Notes under the pieces: generated by a model
Database searches by the model: none
What the model saw: only the letters and a program-made list of their open reading frames with translations
Told to the model about the DNA's origin: nothing
Assembly (NCBI GenBank): GCA_033856535.1
Contig: JAWVEV010000096.1
Location: forward strand, 1-29,316
Reading direction: 5' to 3'
Length of the DNA: 29,316 nucleotides
From: JAWVEV01 sp033856535
GTDB taxonomy: Bacteria > Actinomycetota > Thermoleophilia > Miltoncostaeales > Miltoncostaeaceae
Part shown: positions 21,892 through 28,281 of the stretch, piece by piece
Numbering within the stretch: the first letter of the stretch is position 1
How the letters are laid out: every line of letters starts with the position of its first letter
Position numbers and translations under genes: made by a program

Positions 21892-23802
21892 CCCCAGCGC
21901 GGCGAGCGCCTCGGCCAGCTCGTCGAGGATCGCCGGATCGTCGATCGTGGCCGGGACCCGCGGCGTCGCGCCGTCGGCGATGCTCCGCATCGTCCCGCGC
22001 AGGATCTTCCCGGAGCGGGTCTTCGGGAGCCGCGCCACCACCGCGGCGGTCTTGAACGCCGCGACCGGGCCGATCCGGTCGCGCACCGATCGCACCGCCT
22101 CGGCGACGATCTCCTCGTGGGGTCGGCCGACGCCGGCCTTCAGCACCAGCAGCCCCACCGGCACCTGCCCCTTCAGCGCGTCCGCCACGCCGAGCACCGC
22201 GCACTCGGCCACGTCCGGGTGCGCCGCCAGCACCTCCTCGATGGCCCCGGTCGAGAGGCGATGGCCGGCCACGTTGATGATGTCGTCGGTCCGGGCCATC
22301 ACGAACGGGTAGCCATCGGCGTCCACGTAGCCGGCGTCCGCGGTCTCGTAGAAGCCGGGGAAGGTCGAGAGGTACGTCTCGACGAAGCGCTCCTCGGCGT
22401 TCCAGAGCGTCGGGGTCGCGCCCGGCGGCATCGGGAGCCGGACCACCAGCGCGCCGGTCTCGCCCGGCGGCAGCTCCTCGCCGCCCGGGCCGAGCACGCG
22501 CAGGTCCCAGCCCGGCACCGCCCGCGTCGGCGAGCCGGGCACGATCGGCAGCTCCTCGATGCCCATGCAGTTCGACGCGACCGCCCAGCCGGTCTCGGTC
22601 TGCCACCAGTGGTCGATCACCGGGACGCCGAGCTGCCGCTGGGCCCAGAGGAGCGTCTCGGGGTCGCAGCGCTCGCCGGCGAGGAAGAGGGCCCGGAAGC
22701 GCGAGAGGTCGTACCGGCCGATGTGCTCGCCCTCGGGGTCCTGCTGGCGGATCGCCCGGAAGGCGGTCGGCGCGGTGAACATGGTGCTCACGCCGTGGTC
22801 GGCGATCACCCGCCAGAACGCCCCCGCGTCGGGCGTCCCCACCGGCTTGCCCTCGTAGAGCACGCTCGTGCAGCCGTGCAGCAGCGGCCCATAGACGATG
22901 TAGGAGTGGCCGACGACCCAGCCGACGTCGGACGCCGCCCAGTAGACCTCGCCGGGCTCGACCCCGTAGACGTGCTTCATCGACCACTGGAGCGCGACGG
23001 CGTGGCCCCCGTTGTCGCGCACGATCCCCTTGGGGACGCCGGTCGTGCCCGAGGTGTAGAGGATGTAGAGCGGGTCCGTGGCCTCGACCGGCACGCACGG
23101 GACCGGCGCGGCGCCGGCCATCGCGTCGTCCCAGCTCACGTCGCGCCCGGGCGTCATCTCCGCCTCGAGCTCGGGTCGCTGCAGGACGATGCAGCGCTCG
23201 GGCTTCGCCTCCACCAGGTCGATCGCCGCGTCCAGCAGCGGCTTGTAGGCCACGATCCGCGTCGGCTCGATGCCGCAGGAGGCCGAGACCACGACCTTCG
23301 GCCGCGCGTCCTCGATCCGGCTGGCCAGCTCGTTGGACGCGAACCCGCCGAACACCACCGAGTGGACCGCCCCGATCCGCGCGCAGGCGAGCATCGCGAT
23401 CGCCGCCTCGGGGACCATCGGCATGTAGATGATCACCCGGTCGCCGCGCTCCACCCCGGCCGCCACCAGGGCCCCGGCGAAGCGCGCCACCAGGTCGCGC
23501 AGCTCGCGGTAGGTGTACGCCGCCGCCGCGCCGGTGACCGGCGAGTCGTAGACCAGCGCGAGCTGGTCGGCGCGGCCGCCCTCGACGTGGCGGTCGAGCG
23601 CGTTGTGGCAGGTGTTCAGCCGGCCCCCCGTGAACCAGCGGTACAGCGGTGCCCCGGAGTCGTCGAGCACCCGCTCCGGGGGCGCGTCCCAGTCGATCGC
23701 CTCGGAGGCCTCGGCCCAGAACCCCTCGGGATCCTCCAGCGAGCGCCGGTACACCTCGTCGAAGAAACCGGGTGCCTGAGGCGTCGAGGACGGGGCGCGC
23801 AT
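21862..23802 (-). CDS. prpE: Propionyl/acetyl-CoA synthetase, PrpE-type
   Basis: The 646-residue enzyme activates a short-chain acid to an acyl-adenylate and then an acyl-CoA. It has an ACS N-terminal extension, the AMP-binding P-loop T-S-G-T-T-G-V-P-K-G at 250-259, I-V-R-D-N-G-G-H-A-V-A-L just after it, A-S-D-V-G-W-V-V-G-H-S-Y-I-V-Y-G-P-L-L, W-W-Q-T-E-T-G-W, and the C-terminal catalytic lysine in T-R-S-G-K-I-L-R-G. The R-D-N-G-G-H-A-V-A-L and G-H-S-Y-I-V-Y segments are more like PrpE/ACSS3 than Acs, so propionate is the favoured substrate, though acetate or butyrate are possible. The start at 23802 is chosen because AGGAG lies seven bases upstream and a good promoter precedes it; an in-frame start at 23865 would lie inside that promoter. 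Activity is probably controlled by lysine acylation, as usual in the family. Confidence 0.92.
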   Translation of the reverse strand: MRAPSSTPQAPGFFDEVYRRSLEDPEGFWAEASEAIDWDAPPERVLDDSGAPLYRWFTGGRLNTCHNALDRHVEGGRADQLALVYDSPVTGAAAAYTYRELRDLVARFAGALVAAGVERGDRVIIYMPMVPEAAIAMLACARIGAVHSVVFGGFASNELASRIEDARPKVVVSASCGIEPTRIVAYKPLLDAAIDLVEAKPERCIVLQRPELEAEMTPGRDVSWDDAMAGAAPVPCVPVEATDPLYILYTSGTTGVPKGIVRDNGGHAVALQWSMKHVYGVEPGEVYWAASDVGWVVGHSYIVYGPLLHGCTSVLYEGKPVGTPDAGAFWRVIADHGVSTMFTAPTAFRAIRQQDPEGEHIGRYDLSRFRALFLAGERCDPETLLWAQRQLGVPVIDHWWQTETGWAVASNCMGIEELPIVPGSPTRAVPGWDLRVLGPGGEELPPGETGALVVRLPMPPGATPTLWNAEERFVETYLSTFPGFYETADAGYVDADGYPFVMARTDDIINVAGHRLSTGAIEEVLAAHPDVAECAVLGVADALKGQVPVGLLVLKAGVGRPHEEIVAEAVRSVRDRIGPVAAFKTAAVVARLPKTRSGKILRGTMRSIADGATPRVPATIDDPAILDELAEALAALGSGPGGAGAR

Positions 23803-23836
23803 GCGAGGTCTCCTGTGCGGATCGCGGGGCACCCCG

Positions 23837-23865
23837 ACGCTAGGCCCGCCGATCCCGCCGCGCAA
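23837..23865 (-). promoter_or_regulatory. Promoter of the acyl-CoA synthetase gene
   Basis: On the minus strand TTGCGC (23865-23860) and TAGCGT (23842-23837) are separated by exactly 17 nt. Transcription would start near 23830, giving a leader of about 28 nt that contains the ribosome-binding site AGGAG. The same TAGCGT box with a 17-nt spacer is used before the glyoxalase gene at 25458. Confidence 0.6.
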
Positions 23866-23882
23866 CGGGGTGGCTGCCGGAG

Positions 23883-24377
23883 CTACCCGCGCATGCGGCC
23901 CGGCCGCAGGGGCCGGACGTGGGCGCGCACCTTCTCCAGCACGGCGGCGACCTTCGCGATCTCGTCGTCATCGAGGAGCTCCACGAAGTGCCGCCGGATC
24001 CCGTCGCGGTGCACGTGGCGCGCGTCCTCGAGCGCCGCCCGCCCCGCCTCGGTGATGGTGACCAGGACGACCCGGCGGTCGTCGGGCGGCCGTTGCCGGC
24101 GCACCAGGTCCGCGTCGCCCATCTTGTCGATCACCCGCGTGAGACCGCTCTTGCTTGCCAGGATCCGGTCCGCGAGCTCGCTCATCGGGACCCCGGACTC
24201 GGCCTCCTCCAGGTTCACCAGGACGTCGTACCAGCGGAGGGAGAGCTTCCCGGCCTCCCGCAGCTCGGCGTCGAGCACGTCCGGGAGCGCCAGCGCGCAC
24301 TCGAAGAACACGCGCCAGGCGCCGAGCGCCTCCCTGCAAGGGCTTGACACGGCGGCCGGCTCGTCAGAAGGTTGCAT
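23883..24377 (-). CDS. MarR-family transcriptional regulator
   Basis: The 164-residue product is a winged-helix repressor. The N-terminal dimerisation helices cover about 12-55, the recognition part is L-A-D-R-I-L-A-S-K-S-G-L-T-R-V-I-D-K-M (about 68-86), and the wing R-R-Q-R-P-P-D-D-R-R-V-V-L-V-T-I-T (about 92-108) with its D-x-R motif is classic MarR. It is divergent from the cupin gene, and a short inverted repeat sits immediately before its ATG, so it probably represses the cupin gene and itself. Cysteines are at 14 and 26; whether they make it redox-sensitive is unknown. No Shine-Dalgarno sequence precedes ATG 24377, so a leaderless transcript or a start at the GTG of codon 10 is possible. 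Confidence 0.92.
   Translation of the reverse strand: MQPSDEPAAVSSPCREALGAWRVFFECALALPDVLDAELREAGKLSLRWYDVLVNLEEAESGVPMSELADRILASKSGLTRVIDKMGDADLVRRQRPPDDRRVVLVTITEAGRAALEDARHVHRDGIRRHFVELLDDDEIAKVAAVLEKVRAHVRPLRPGRMRG
24344..24349 (+). promoter_or_regulatory. Possible -35 box of the cupin gene
   Basis: A perfect TTGACA lies inside the 5' end of the divergent marR gene. The bases 15-18 nt further on (around 24365-24373) contain only a weak -10. A start of transcription near 24380 would place the candidate MarR operator at the start site. The leader of about 105 nt would end with GGGAG seven nt before the cupin ATG. Confidence 0.35.
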
Positions 24378-24382
24378 CACGA

Positions 24383-24394
24383 ATTGTTCGCAAT
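24383..24394. promoter_or_regulatory. Candidate MarR operator
   Basis: ATTG-TTCG-CAAT is a 4-bp inverted repeat with a 4-nt centre; an overlapping CGAA-TTG-TTCG repeat starts two bases earlier. It stands out as an AT-rich island in GC-rich DNA, in the divergent region just 5 nt upstream of the marR start. MarR proteins generally bind such short palindromes between divergent genes. Confidence 0.45.
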
Positions 24395-24485
24395 CGATCC
24401 TTTGCGCCTCGGACTGATGCAGACCGTACCACCAGTCCCCGCCACGCCGACCAGCCGCCTCCGCCGCCGACCGTGGGAGCCCCCG

Positions 24486-24974
24486 ATGACGACCGTGCCC
24501 AGCCCCGCCGCCTTCCACCGTGCCGCCGATTCGGGTCTCTCCTTCTGGGGTCCCGGCGACCGCTACACCTTCCTCGTCACCGGCGAGGAGTCGGGCGGCC
24601 GGTACTTCTCGATGCTCGCCGTGGTCCCGCCGAACGGCGGGCCGCCGCCCCACACGCACGAGCTCGAGGACGAGACCTTCTACGTGCTCGAGGGGACGCC
24701 CACGTTCCGTCTCGGCGACGAGCGGATCGTGGCCGGCCCCGGCGACTTCGTGAACATCCCGCGCGGGCTGCTCCACTGCTTTCGCAACTTCAGCGACGAG
24801 CCCATGACCATGATCCTGACCTTCACGCCGTCGGGCATCGAGAAGTTCTTCGAGGAGACGCTCGAGCGCGCGCTCGACATCACCCAGCCGTGCCCGGACA
24901 ACATCGACGAGGTCAGCGCGCGCTACGCCGAGGCGGCGCCGCGGTACGGCATGGAGTTCTTCCTGGAGGCGTAG
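24486..24974 (+). CDS. Cupin-domain protein
   Basis: The 162-residue product is a single cupin barrel. Cupin motif 1 is P-P-H-T-H-E-L-E-D-E-T-F-Y-V-L-E-G (about 54-70), with metal-binding His/His/Glu and a further acidic residue. Motif 2 is P-G-D-F-V-N-I-P-R-G-L-L-H-C-F-R-N (about 83-99) with the last His. Such proteins are metal-dependent dioxygenases, isomerases or ligand-binding proteins; quercetinase-like members are common next to stress regulators. Control by the divergent MarR is likely and suggests a role against an aromatic or oxidative stressor. The ATG at 24486 has GGGAG seven bases upstream; a longer in-frame start at 24372 would overlap marR and its operator and is not used. Confidence 0.88.
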   Translation: MTTVPSPAAFHRAADSGLSFWGPGDRYTFLVTGEESGGRYFSMLAVVPPNGGPPPHTHELEDETFYVLEGTPTFRLGDERIVAGPGDFVNIPRGLLHCFRNFSDEPMTMILTFTPSGIEKFFEETLERALDITQPCPDNIDEVSARYAEAAPRYGMEFFLEA

Positions 24975-24988
24975 GGCGCCGACGGGGG

Positions 24989-25014
24989 TGGCCGGCGGGC
25001 CCCCGCCAAGGCCA
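24989..25014 (+). terminator. Hairpin between the cupin and araC genes
   Basis: TGGCC-GGCGGG-CC-CCCGCC-AA-GGCCA forms an 11-bp stem with a 2-nt bulge and a very tight loop (the central pairs probably open). It starts 14 nt after the cupin stop and its last two bases overlap the putative -10 of the next gene. No T-run follows. Confidence 0.5.
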
Positions 25015-25018
25015 TACT
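25013..25018 (+). promoter_or_regulatory. -10 box of the araC-type gene, leaderless
   Basis: CATACT matches four of six consensus bases and lies 7 nt before the ATG at 25026, exactly the spacing that puts the transcription start on the start codon. No Shine-Dalgarno and no clear -35 box are present. Confidence 0.45.
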
Positions 25019-25025
25019 CGGGGCG

Positions 25026-25460
25026 ATGGCGTTCGTGCCGCCCGCCCGCCACCTGCTCCGGGCCCGGGACCTGGCCGACGCGCGCTACGCCGAGCCGCTC
25101 GGCGTCGACGACCTCGCCCGCGCCGCCGGCCTGTCGCGCGCGCACTTCAGCCGCGCTTTCCGCCGCGCCTTCGGCGAGTCGCCCCACGCCTACCTGCTCA
25201 CCCGGCGGCTCGAGCGGGCGGCGGCGCTGCTGCGCGGCACCGACCGCTCCGTCGCCCAGATCTGCGTCGCGGTGGGGCTCAGCAGCGTCGGCTCGTTCAC
25301 CACCAGCTTCACGCGCACCTTCGGCATGTCGCCCACCGCCTACCGCCAGGCCTATCCGCCGGCGGCGCTGCGGGCCCGGGTCCCGGCCTGCGTGCAGAAG
25401 GTCTACGGGCGCCCCCAACACCGCACGTTTCGAGAAGACAGGGCGCCGGCGTCGTCCTAG
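25026..25460 (+). CDS. AraC-family regulator, DNA-binding domain only
   Basis: The 144-residue product is nearly all AraC HTH domain (about 15-118). The first helix-turn-helix is V-D-D-L-A-R-A-A-G-L-S-R-A-H-F-S-R-A-F (about 27-45). The second is S-V-A-Q-I-C-V-A-V-G-L-S-S-V-G-S-F-T-T (about 74-92), closing with F-G-M-S-P-T-A-Y-R near 99-107. There is no N-terminal ligand-binding domain, so it may respond by abundance or be a small stand-alone activator. The C-terminal tail (118-144) is basic. The glyoxalase gene starts 45 nt downstream on the same strand; pairs of a short AraC protein with a VOC protein are frequent in actinobacteria, so it probably activates that gene. Confidence 0.92.
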   Translation: MAFVPPARHLLRARDLADARYAEPLGVDDLARAAGLSRAHFSRAFRRAFGESPHAYLLTRRLERAAALLRGTDRSVAQICVAVGLSSVGSFTTSFTRTFGMSPTAYRQAYPPAALRARVPACVQKVYGRPQHRTFREDRAPASS

Positions 25461-25463
25461 CGT
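25435..25463 (+). promoter_or_regulatory. Promoter of the glyoxalase-fold gene
   Basis: AAGACA (25435-25440, four of six matches) and TAGCGT (25458-25463) are 17 nt apart and overlap the end of the araC gene. The leader would be about 37 nt, with a strong AGGAGG at 25493-25498, seven bases before the ATG. The weak -35 fits a promoter that needs an activator such as the neighbouring AraC protein. Confidence 0.5.
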
Positions 25464-25505
25464 GGTCGTCACCACCGAACGACGACGACACCAGGAGGAG
25501 CCACG

Positions 25506-25931
25506 ATGATCCGGATCTCGACCGCGCAGGTGTGGGTGCACGACCAGGACGAGGCGCTCGCCTTCTACACCCGGAAGCTCGGCATGGAGGTGCGCGCCGA
25601 CGCCACCCTCCCCGAGATGGGCGACTTCCGCTGGCTCACGGTCGGCCCGGTCGGCCAGCCCGACATCGCGATCGTGCTCATGGCGATCCCGGGTGAGCCG
25701 GTCATCGACGCCGAGAGCGCCGACCAGATCCGGGCCCTGATGGCCAAGGGCTTCGCGGGGACGATCTTCCTCGAGACCGACGACTGCCGCGCCTCCTACG
25801 AGGAGCTGCGCTCGCGCGGCGTCGAGTTCGTCGACGTGCCGACCGAGATGCCCTACGGCATCGACGCGTCCTTCCGCGACCCCTCGGGGAACCACATCCG
25901 CCTCACCCAGGTGCAGCTGGCCCAGGTCTGA
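25506..25931 (+). CDS. Glyoxalase/bleomycin-resistance (VOC) fold protein
   Basis: The 141-residue product has the two beta-alpha-beta-beta-beta modules of the VOC superfamily: V-W-V-H-D-Q-D-E-A-L-A-F-Y-T-R-K-L-G-M-E-V (about 9-29) and G-T-I-F-L-E-T-D-D-C-R-A-S-Y-E-E-L (about 85-101), ending in F-R-D-P-S-G-N-H-I-R-L. Candidate metal ligands are His12 and an acidic residue near the C-terminus; members range from dioxygenases to thiol transferases and drug-binding proteins, so the substrate is unknown. It has the best ribosome-binding site in the window, suggesting strong expression once transcribed, and is probably controlled by the AraC protein just upstream. Confidence 0.9.
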   Translation: MIRISTAQVWVHDQDEALAFYTRKLGMEVRADATLPEMGDFRWLTVGPVGQPDIAIVLMAIPGEPVIDAESADQIRALMAKGFAGTIFLETDDCRASYEELRSRGVEFVDVPTEMPYGIDASFRDPSGNHIRLTQVQLAQV

Positions 25932-25933
25932 TC

Positions 25934-25951
25934 CGCGGGACCCGTCCCGCG
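25934..25951 (+). terminator. Hairpin after the glyoxalase-fold gene
   Basis: CGCGGGAC-CC-GTCCCGCG is a perfect 8-bp inverted repeat starting two bases after the stop codon. No T-tract follows, as with the other GC-rich hairpins in this window. Confidence 0.6.
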
Positions 25952-26027
25952 CCGGCCGGCGGCCGGCCCCGGCTCCACTCGGGGGCCCCGCCGGCCGACA
26001 CCTGCGCGACGCCGCCTCGTGGGCACG

Positions 26028-26198
26028 ATGCCCTCGGCGGTGCCGGGCACCGGCCTCGGCCTCGCGATCGTGAAGCTGATCGTCGAGGCCCACGGCGGCC
26101 GGGTCACCGTGGAGAGCGCCGAGGGCGCCGGCAGCGCCTTCCGCGTGGCCCTGCCGCTGGCCGAGCCGGCCCTGGCCGGCGCGGGGGCTCCGGCCTAG
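26028..26198 (+). pseudogene. Relic 3' end of a sensor histidine kinase
   Basis: Reading from 26028, the translation P-G-T-G-L-G-L-A-I-V-K-L-I-V-E-A-H-G-G-R-V followed by E-G-A-G-S-A-F-R-V-A-L-P-L is the G2 box and final strands of a histidine-kinase ATPase domain, ending with a TAG at 26196. Everything before it (N, G1 and F boxes, DHp domain, membrane part) is missing. The frame continues open back to the glyoxalase stop, but that stretch (25932-26027) encodes only Arg/Pro-rich residues. No response regulator is nearby. It looks like the remains left by a deletion. The stop overlaps the stop of the convergent next gene within CTAG. Confidence 0.8.
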
Positions 26199-26887
26199 GC
26201 CGAGGCGGGCGCCCGCAGGGCGGGCGAAAGGGTCTCGACGAGCAGCCGCAGGTAGCCCTGCACGACGGCCGCCTGGCCGATCTCGTCGAGCGTCGCGGAG
26301 TCGGTCGGCGCGAGGCCGCCGGCCTTCGCGGCGGCCGCCTGGCGGGCCCGGCGCTCCAGGATCAGGATCAGCCAGGCCAGGCGGCGCCCCTGCTCCGCCA
26401 TCGACGCCAGCACGGTCTCGGCCAGCCCGTCGGCGCGCGGGCCGAGGCGCGCCTCGAGCGCCAGCGCGAACAGGCGGATCCAGGCCCAGAGGCGCTCGCG
26501 GCGGTCCAGGCCGACGTCGAGCGAGGGGTCCTCGCCCGGGCGGGTCCGGTGCTGCAGGTGCTGCTCCAGGGCGATCGCCCCGGCGGCGCGCGTCATCTGC
26601 TCCTCGAAGAGCTCCCGCCCCTCGGCGAACCACTCCGGCAGGGCGTCGCCCAGGCCGGCGAGGTCCGCGGCGATCGCCGCCGGCGCGACGGCCTCCAGCG
26701 CCTCGGCCACCAGCCGCAGCCCGGCGCGGATCGCGGCGTCGTCGGCCGGGGCGGAGCCCCCACCGGGCAGCCGCTCCTCGTCGGCGAGCAGCGGGCCCAG
26801 GCGCTCCCGGTTCTCGCTCATCCAGCGCAGCACGTCGTCCGCCGGGATGGGGGCGGGCTCCTGGACGTCGAGCGGATCGGTCGCCAT
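26195..26887 (-). CDS. Hypothetical all-helical protein
   Basis: I do not recognise a family. The 230-residue product is acidic at the N-terminus and almost entirely Ala/Leu/Glu/Arg-rich helix, without signal peptide, membrane segment or cysteines. Two features stand out: W-F-A-E-G-R-E-L-F-E-E-Q-M-T-R-A near 104-119, and W-A-W-I-R-L-F-A-L-A-L-E near 150-161. The ATG at 26887 is supported by TACGCT six bases upstream, as in a leaderless transcript. It is divergent from the aldo/keto reductase gene, with the two starts 31 nt apart, so the two may share regulation. The coding pattern (GC-rich third positions, sensible helices) supports a real gene. Confidence 0.7.
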   Translation of the reverse strand: MATDPLDVQEPAPIPADDVLRWMSENRERLGPLLADEERLPGGGSAPADDAAIRAGLRLVAEALEAVAPAAIAADLAGLGDALPEWFAEGRELFEEQMTRAAGAIALEQHLQHRTRPGEDPSLDVGLDRRERLWAWIRLFALALEARLGPRADGLAETVLASMAEQGRRLAWLILILERRARQAAAAKAGGLAPTDSATLDEIGQAAVVQGYLRLLVETLSPALRAPASA

Positions 26888-26893
26888 CCCGGA

Positions 26894-26899
26894 AGCGTA
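26894..26899 (-). promoter_or_regulatory. -10 box of the helical protein gene, leaderless
   Basis: On the minus strand TACGCT is followed by six bases and then the ATG at 26887, so transcription should begin on or next to the start codon. No -35 match was found. Confidence 0.4.
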
Positions 26900-26918
26900 G
26901 CCGGGTCGCGCGCCGCAG

Positions 26919-27932
26919 ATGGCATCCTGGGAGACCGTGCCCGCCGCCCCCGACCCCGCCGCCGGCCCCGCGGCCGTGCGCGCCCGCCTGCGCGGGCTGC
27001 GCGACGCCGGCCCGGCCGCCCGGATCGGCCTGGGCCTGGCGGCGCTGGGCCGCCCCGGGTACATCAACCTGGGCCACGGCGACGACCTCGGCGCCGACCG
27101 CTCGCCCGCGGCCATGGAGCGCGGCGCGCACGCGGTGCTCGACGCCGCCCGGGCCGCCGGCGTGCGCTACCTGGACGCCGCGCGCTCCTACGGCCGGGCC
27201 GAGGACTTCCTCGGCTCGTGGCTCGCCGCGCGGTCGCCGGACGGGGTCACGGTGGGCTCGAAGTGGGGCTACGTCTACACCGCCGGCTGGCGGGTCGACG
27301 CCGACCCGCCCGAGGTGAAGCACCACGACCTGGCCACCCTGCGGACCCAGCTCGGCGAGACCCGGGAGCGGCTGGGCGGGCGGCTGGCGCTCTACCAGAT
27401 CCACTCGGCGACGCCCGAGAGCGGCGTGCTCGAGGACGAGGCGGTGCTGGGCGAGCTGGCGCGGCTCCGCGAGGCCGGCCTGGCGATCGGCGTGACCACC
27501 AGCGGCACCTCGCAGGCCGCGACGATCGACCGCGCGGTCGGCCTGGGCCTGTTCGACGCGGTGCAGGCCACCTGGAACCTCCATGAGCGGTCGGCCGAGG
27601 ACGCCCTGACGCGCGCCCACGATGCGGGCCTGGCCGTGATCGTCAAGGAGGCCCTGGCCAACGGGCGCCTCTCGCCGCGGGGCGCCGGCGGGCGGCTCGC
27701 CGAGGCGGCGCGGGAGGACGGCGCGTCCGAGGACGCCCTGGCGCTGGCCGGCGTCCTCGCCCGTCCCTGGGCCGACGTGGTGCTGAGCGGCGCTGCCAGC
27801 GTCGCGACGCTGGCGAGCAACCTCGCCGCCGCCGAGGTGGCCTGGACCGACGAGCTCGAGAACCGGCTGGCGACCCTGCGCGAGGACCCGGCGGACTACT
27901 GGGCCCGCCGCTCCGCCCTCCCCTGGATCTGA
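26919..27932 (+). CDS. Aldo/keto reductase
   Basis: The 337-residue product is an NADPH-type aldo/keto reductase barrel. The catalytic tetrad is visible: Asp in Y-L-D-A-A-R-S-Y-G-R-A-E near 85, Tyr five residues later, Lys in V-G-S-K-W-G-Y near 111 and His in Y-Q-I-H-S-A-T near 161. Cofactor-binding residues follow in V-V-L-S-G-A-A-S-V near 286. The opening I-G-L-G-L-A-A-L-G-R-P-G-Y-I-N-L is shared with a group of actinobacterial and plant-like reductases; the substrate is unknown. The ATG at 26919 is used; a GTG at 26937 preceded by CATCCT eight bases earlier could be a leaderless alternative six codons in. It ends nine bases from the convergent small gene. Confidence 0.92.
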   Translation: MASWETVPAAPDPAAGPAAVRARLRGLRDAGPAARIGLGLAALGRPGYINLGHGDDLGADRSPAAMERGAHAVLDAARAAGVRYLDAARSYGRAEDFLGSWLAARSPDGVTVGSKWGYVYTAGWRVDADPPEVKHHDLATLRTQLGETRERLGGRLALYQIHSATPESGVLEDEAVLGELARLREAGLAIGVTTSGTSQAATIDRAVGLGLFDAVQATWNLHERSAEDALTRAHDAGLAVIVKEALANGRLSPRGAGGRLAEAAREDGASEDALALAGVLARPWADVVLSGAASVATLASNLAAAEVAWTDELENRLATLREDPADYWARRSALPWI

Positions 27933-27941
27933 CGGCGCGCC

Positions 27942-28235
27942 CTAGCCTCCCCGCCGGCCGGTGCGGGCCTCGCAGCGCACCTCGCTCAGCTCGACCATCT
28001 TGATGCAGCCCGGCGCGAGCGTGTTCGACTCCTGGACGATCACCGCCCACCAGGCGCGCGTCCCGCGGTGCAACGCGTAGATCGCCTCGCCGTGCAGGCG
28101 CACGTGCCGGTCGCCCTCCCAGAGCTCGGCGCTCACCAGCATGTGCGGCAGGGGCATCAGCGCCGGCGGCACGAGCTGCTCCAGCGCGTCCTGGGCGCGG
28201 CCGGCGGCCAGGTCGAGGGCGGTCGGGAAGTCCAT
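27942..28235 (-). CDS. Small hypothetical protein
   Basis: The 97-residue product is not recognised. It has a short helical N-terminus (M-D-F-P-T-A-L-D-L-A-A-G-R-A), a middle rich in hydrophobic and aromatic residues with two histidines (V-R-L-H-G-E-A-I-Y-A-L-H), W-W-A-V-I-V near 62-67, two cysteines (77 and 88), and a basic Gly/Arg tail. A strong GAGGAGG seven bases before the ATG supports a real gene. It lies 46 nt below the luciferase-like monooxygenase on the same strand and may be cotranscribed with it. Confidence 0.7.
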   Translation of the reverse strand: MDFPTALDLAAGRAQDALEQLVPPALMPLPHMLVSAELWEGDRHVRLHGEAIYALHRGTRAWWAVIVQESNTLAPGCIKMVELSEVRCEARTGRRGG

Positions 28236-28281
28236 GGCGCCTCCTCGGGCTCGGATCGCGGTGCCTCCCGATGGTGCCCGC

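Noticed and set aside
21882..21897. CTGGG-CCTGAC-CCCAG hairpin as a bidirectional terminator between the converging genes
   Set aside because: The stem is only 5 bp without a T-run, and it lies inside coding sequence of the acyl-CoA synthetase; too weak to call.
24372..24485. Longer cupin protein starting at ATG 24372
   Set aside because: It would overlap the marR start and the candidate operator, and adds a Pro/Arg-rich non-conserved stretch; ATG 24486 has a proper ribosome-binding site.
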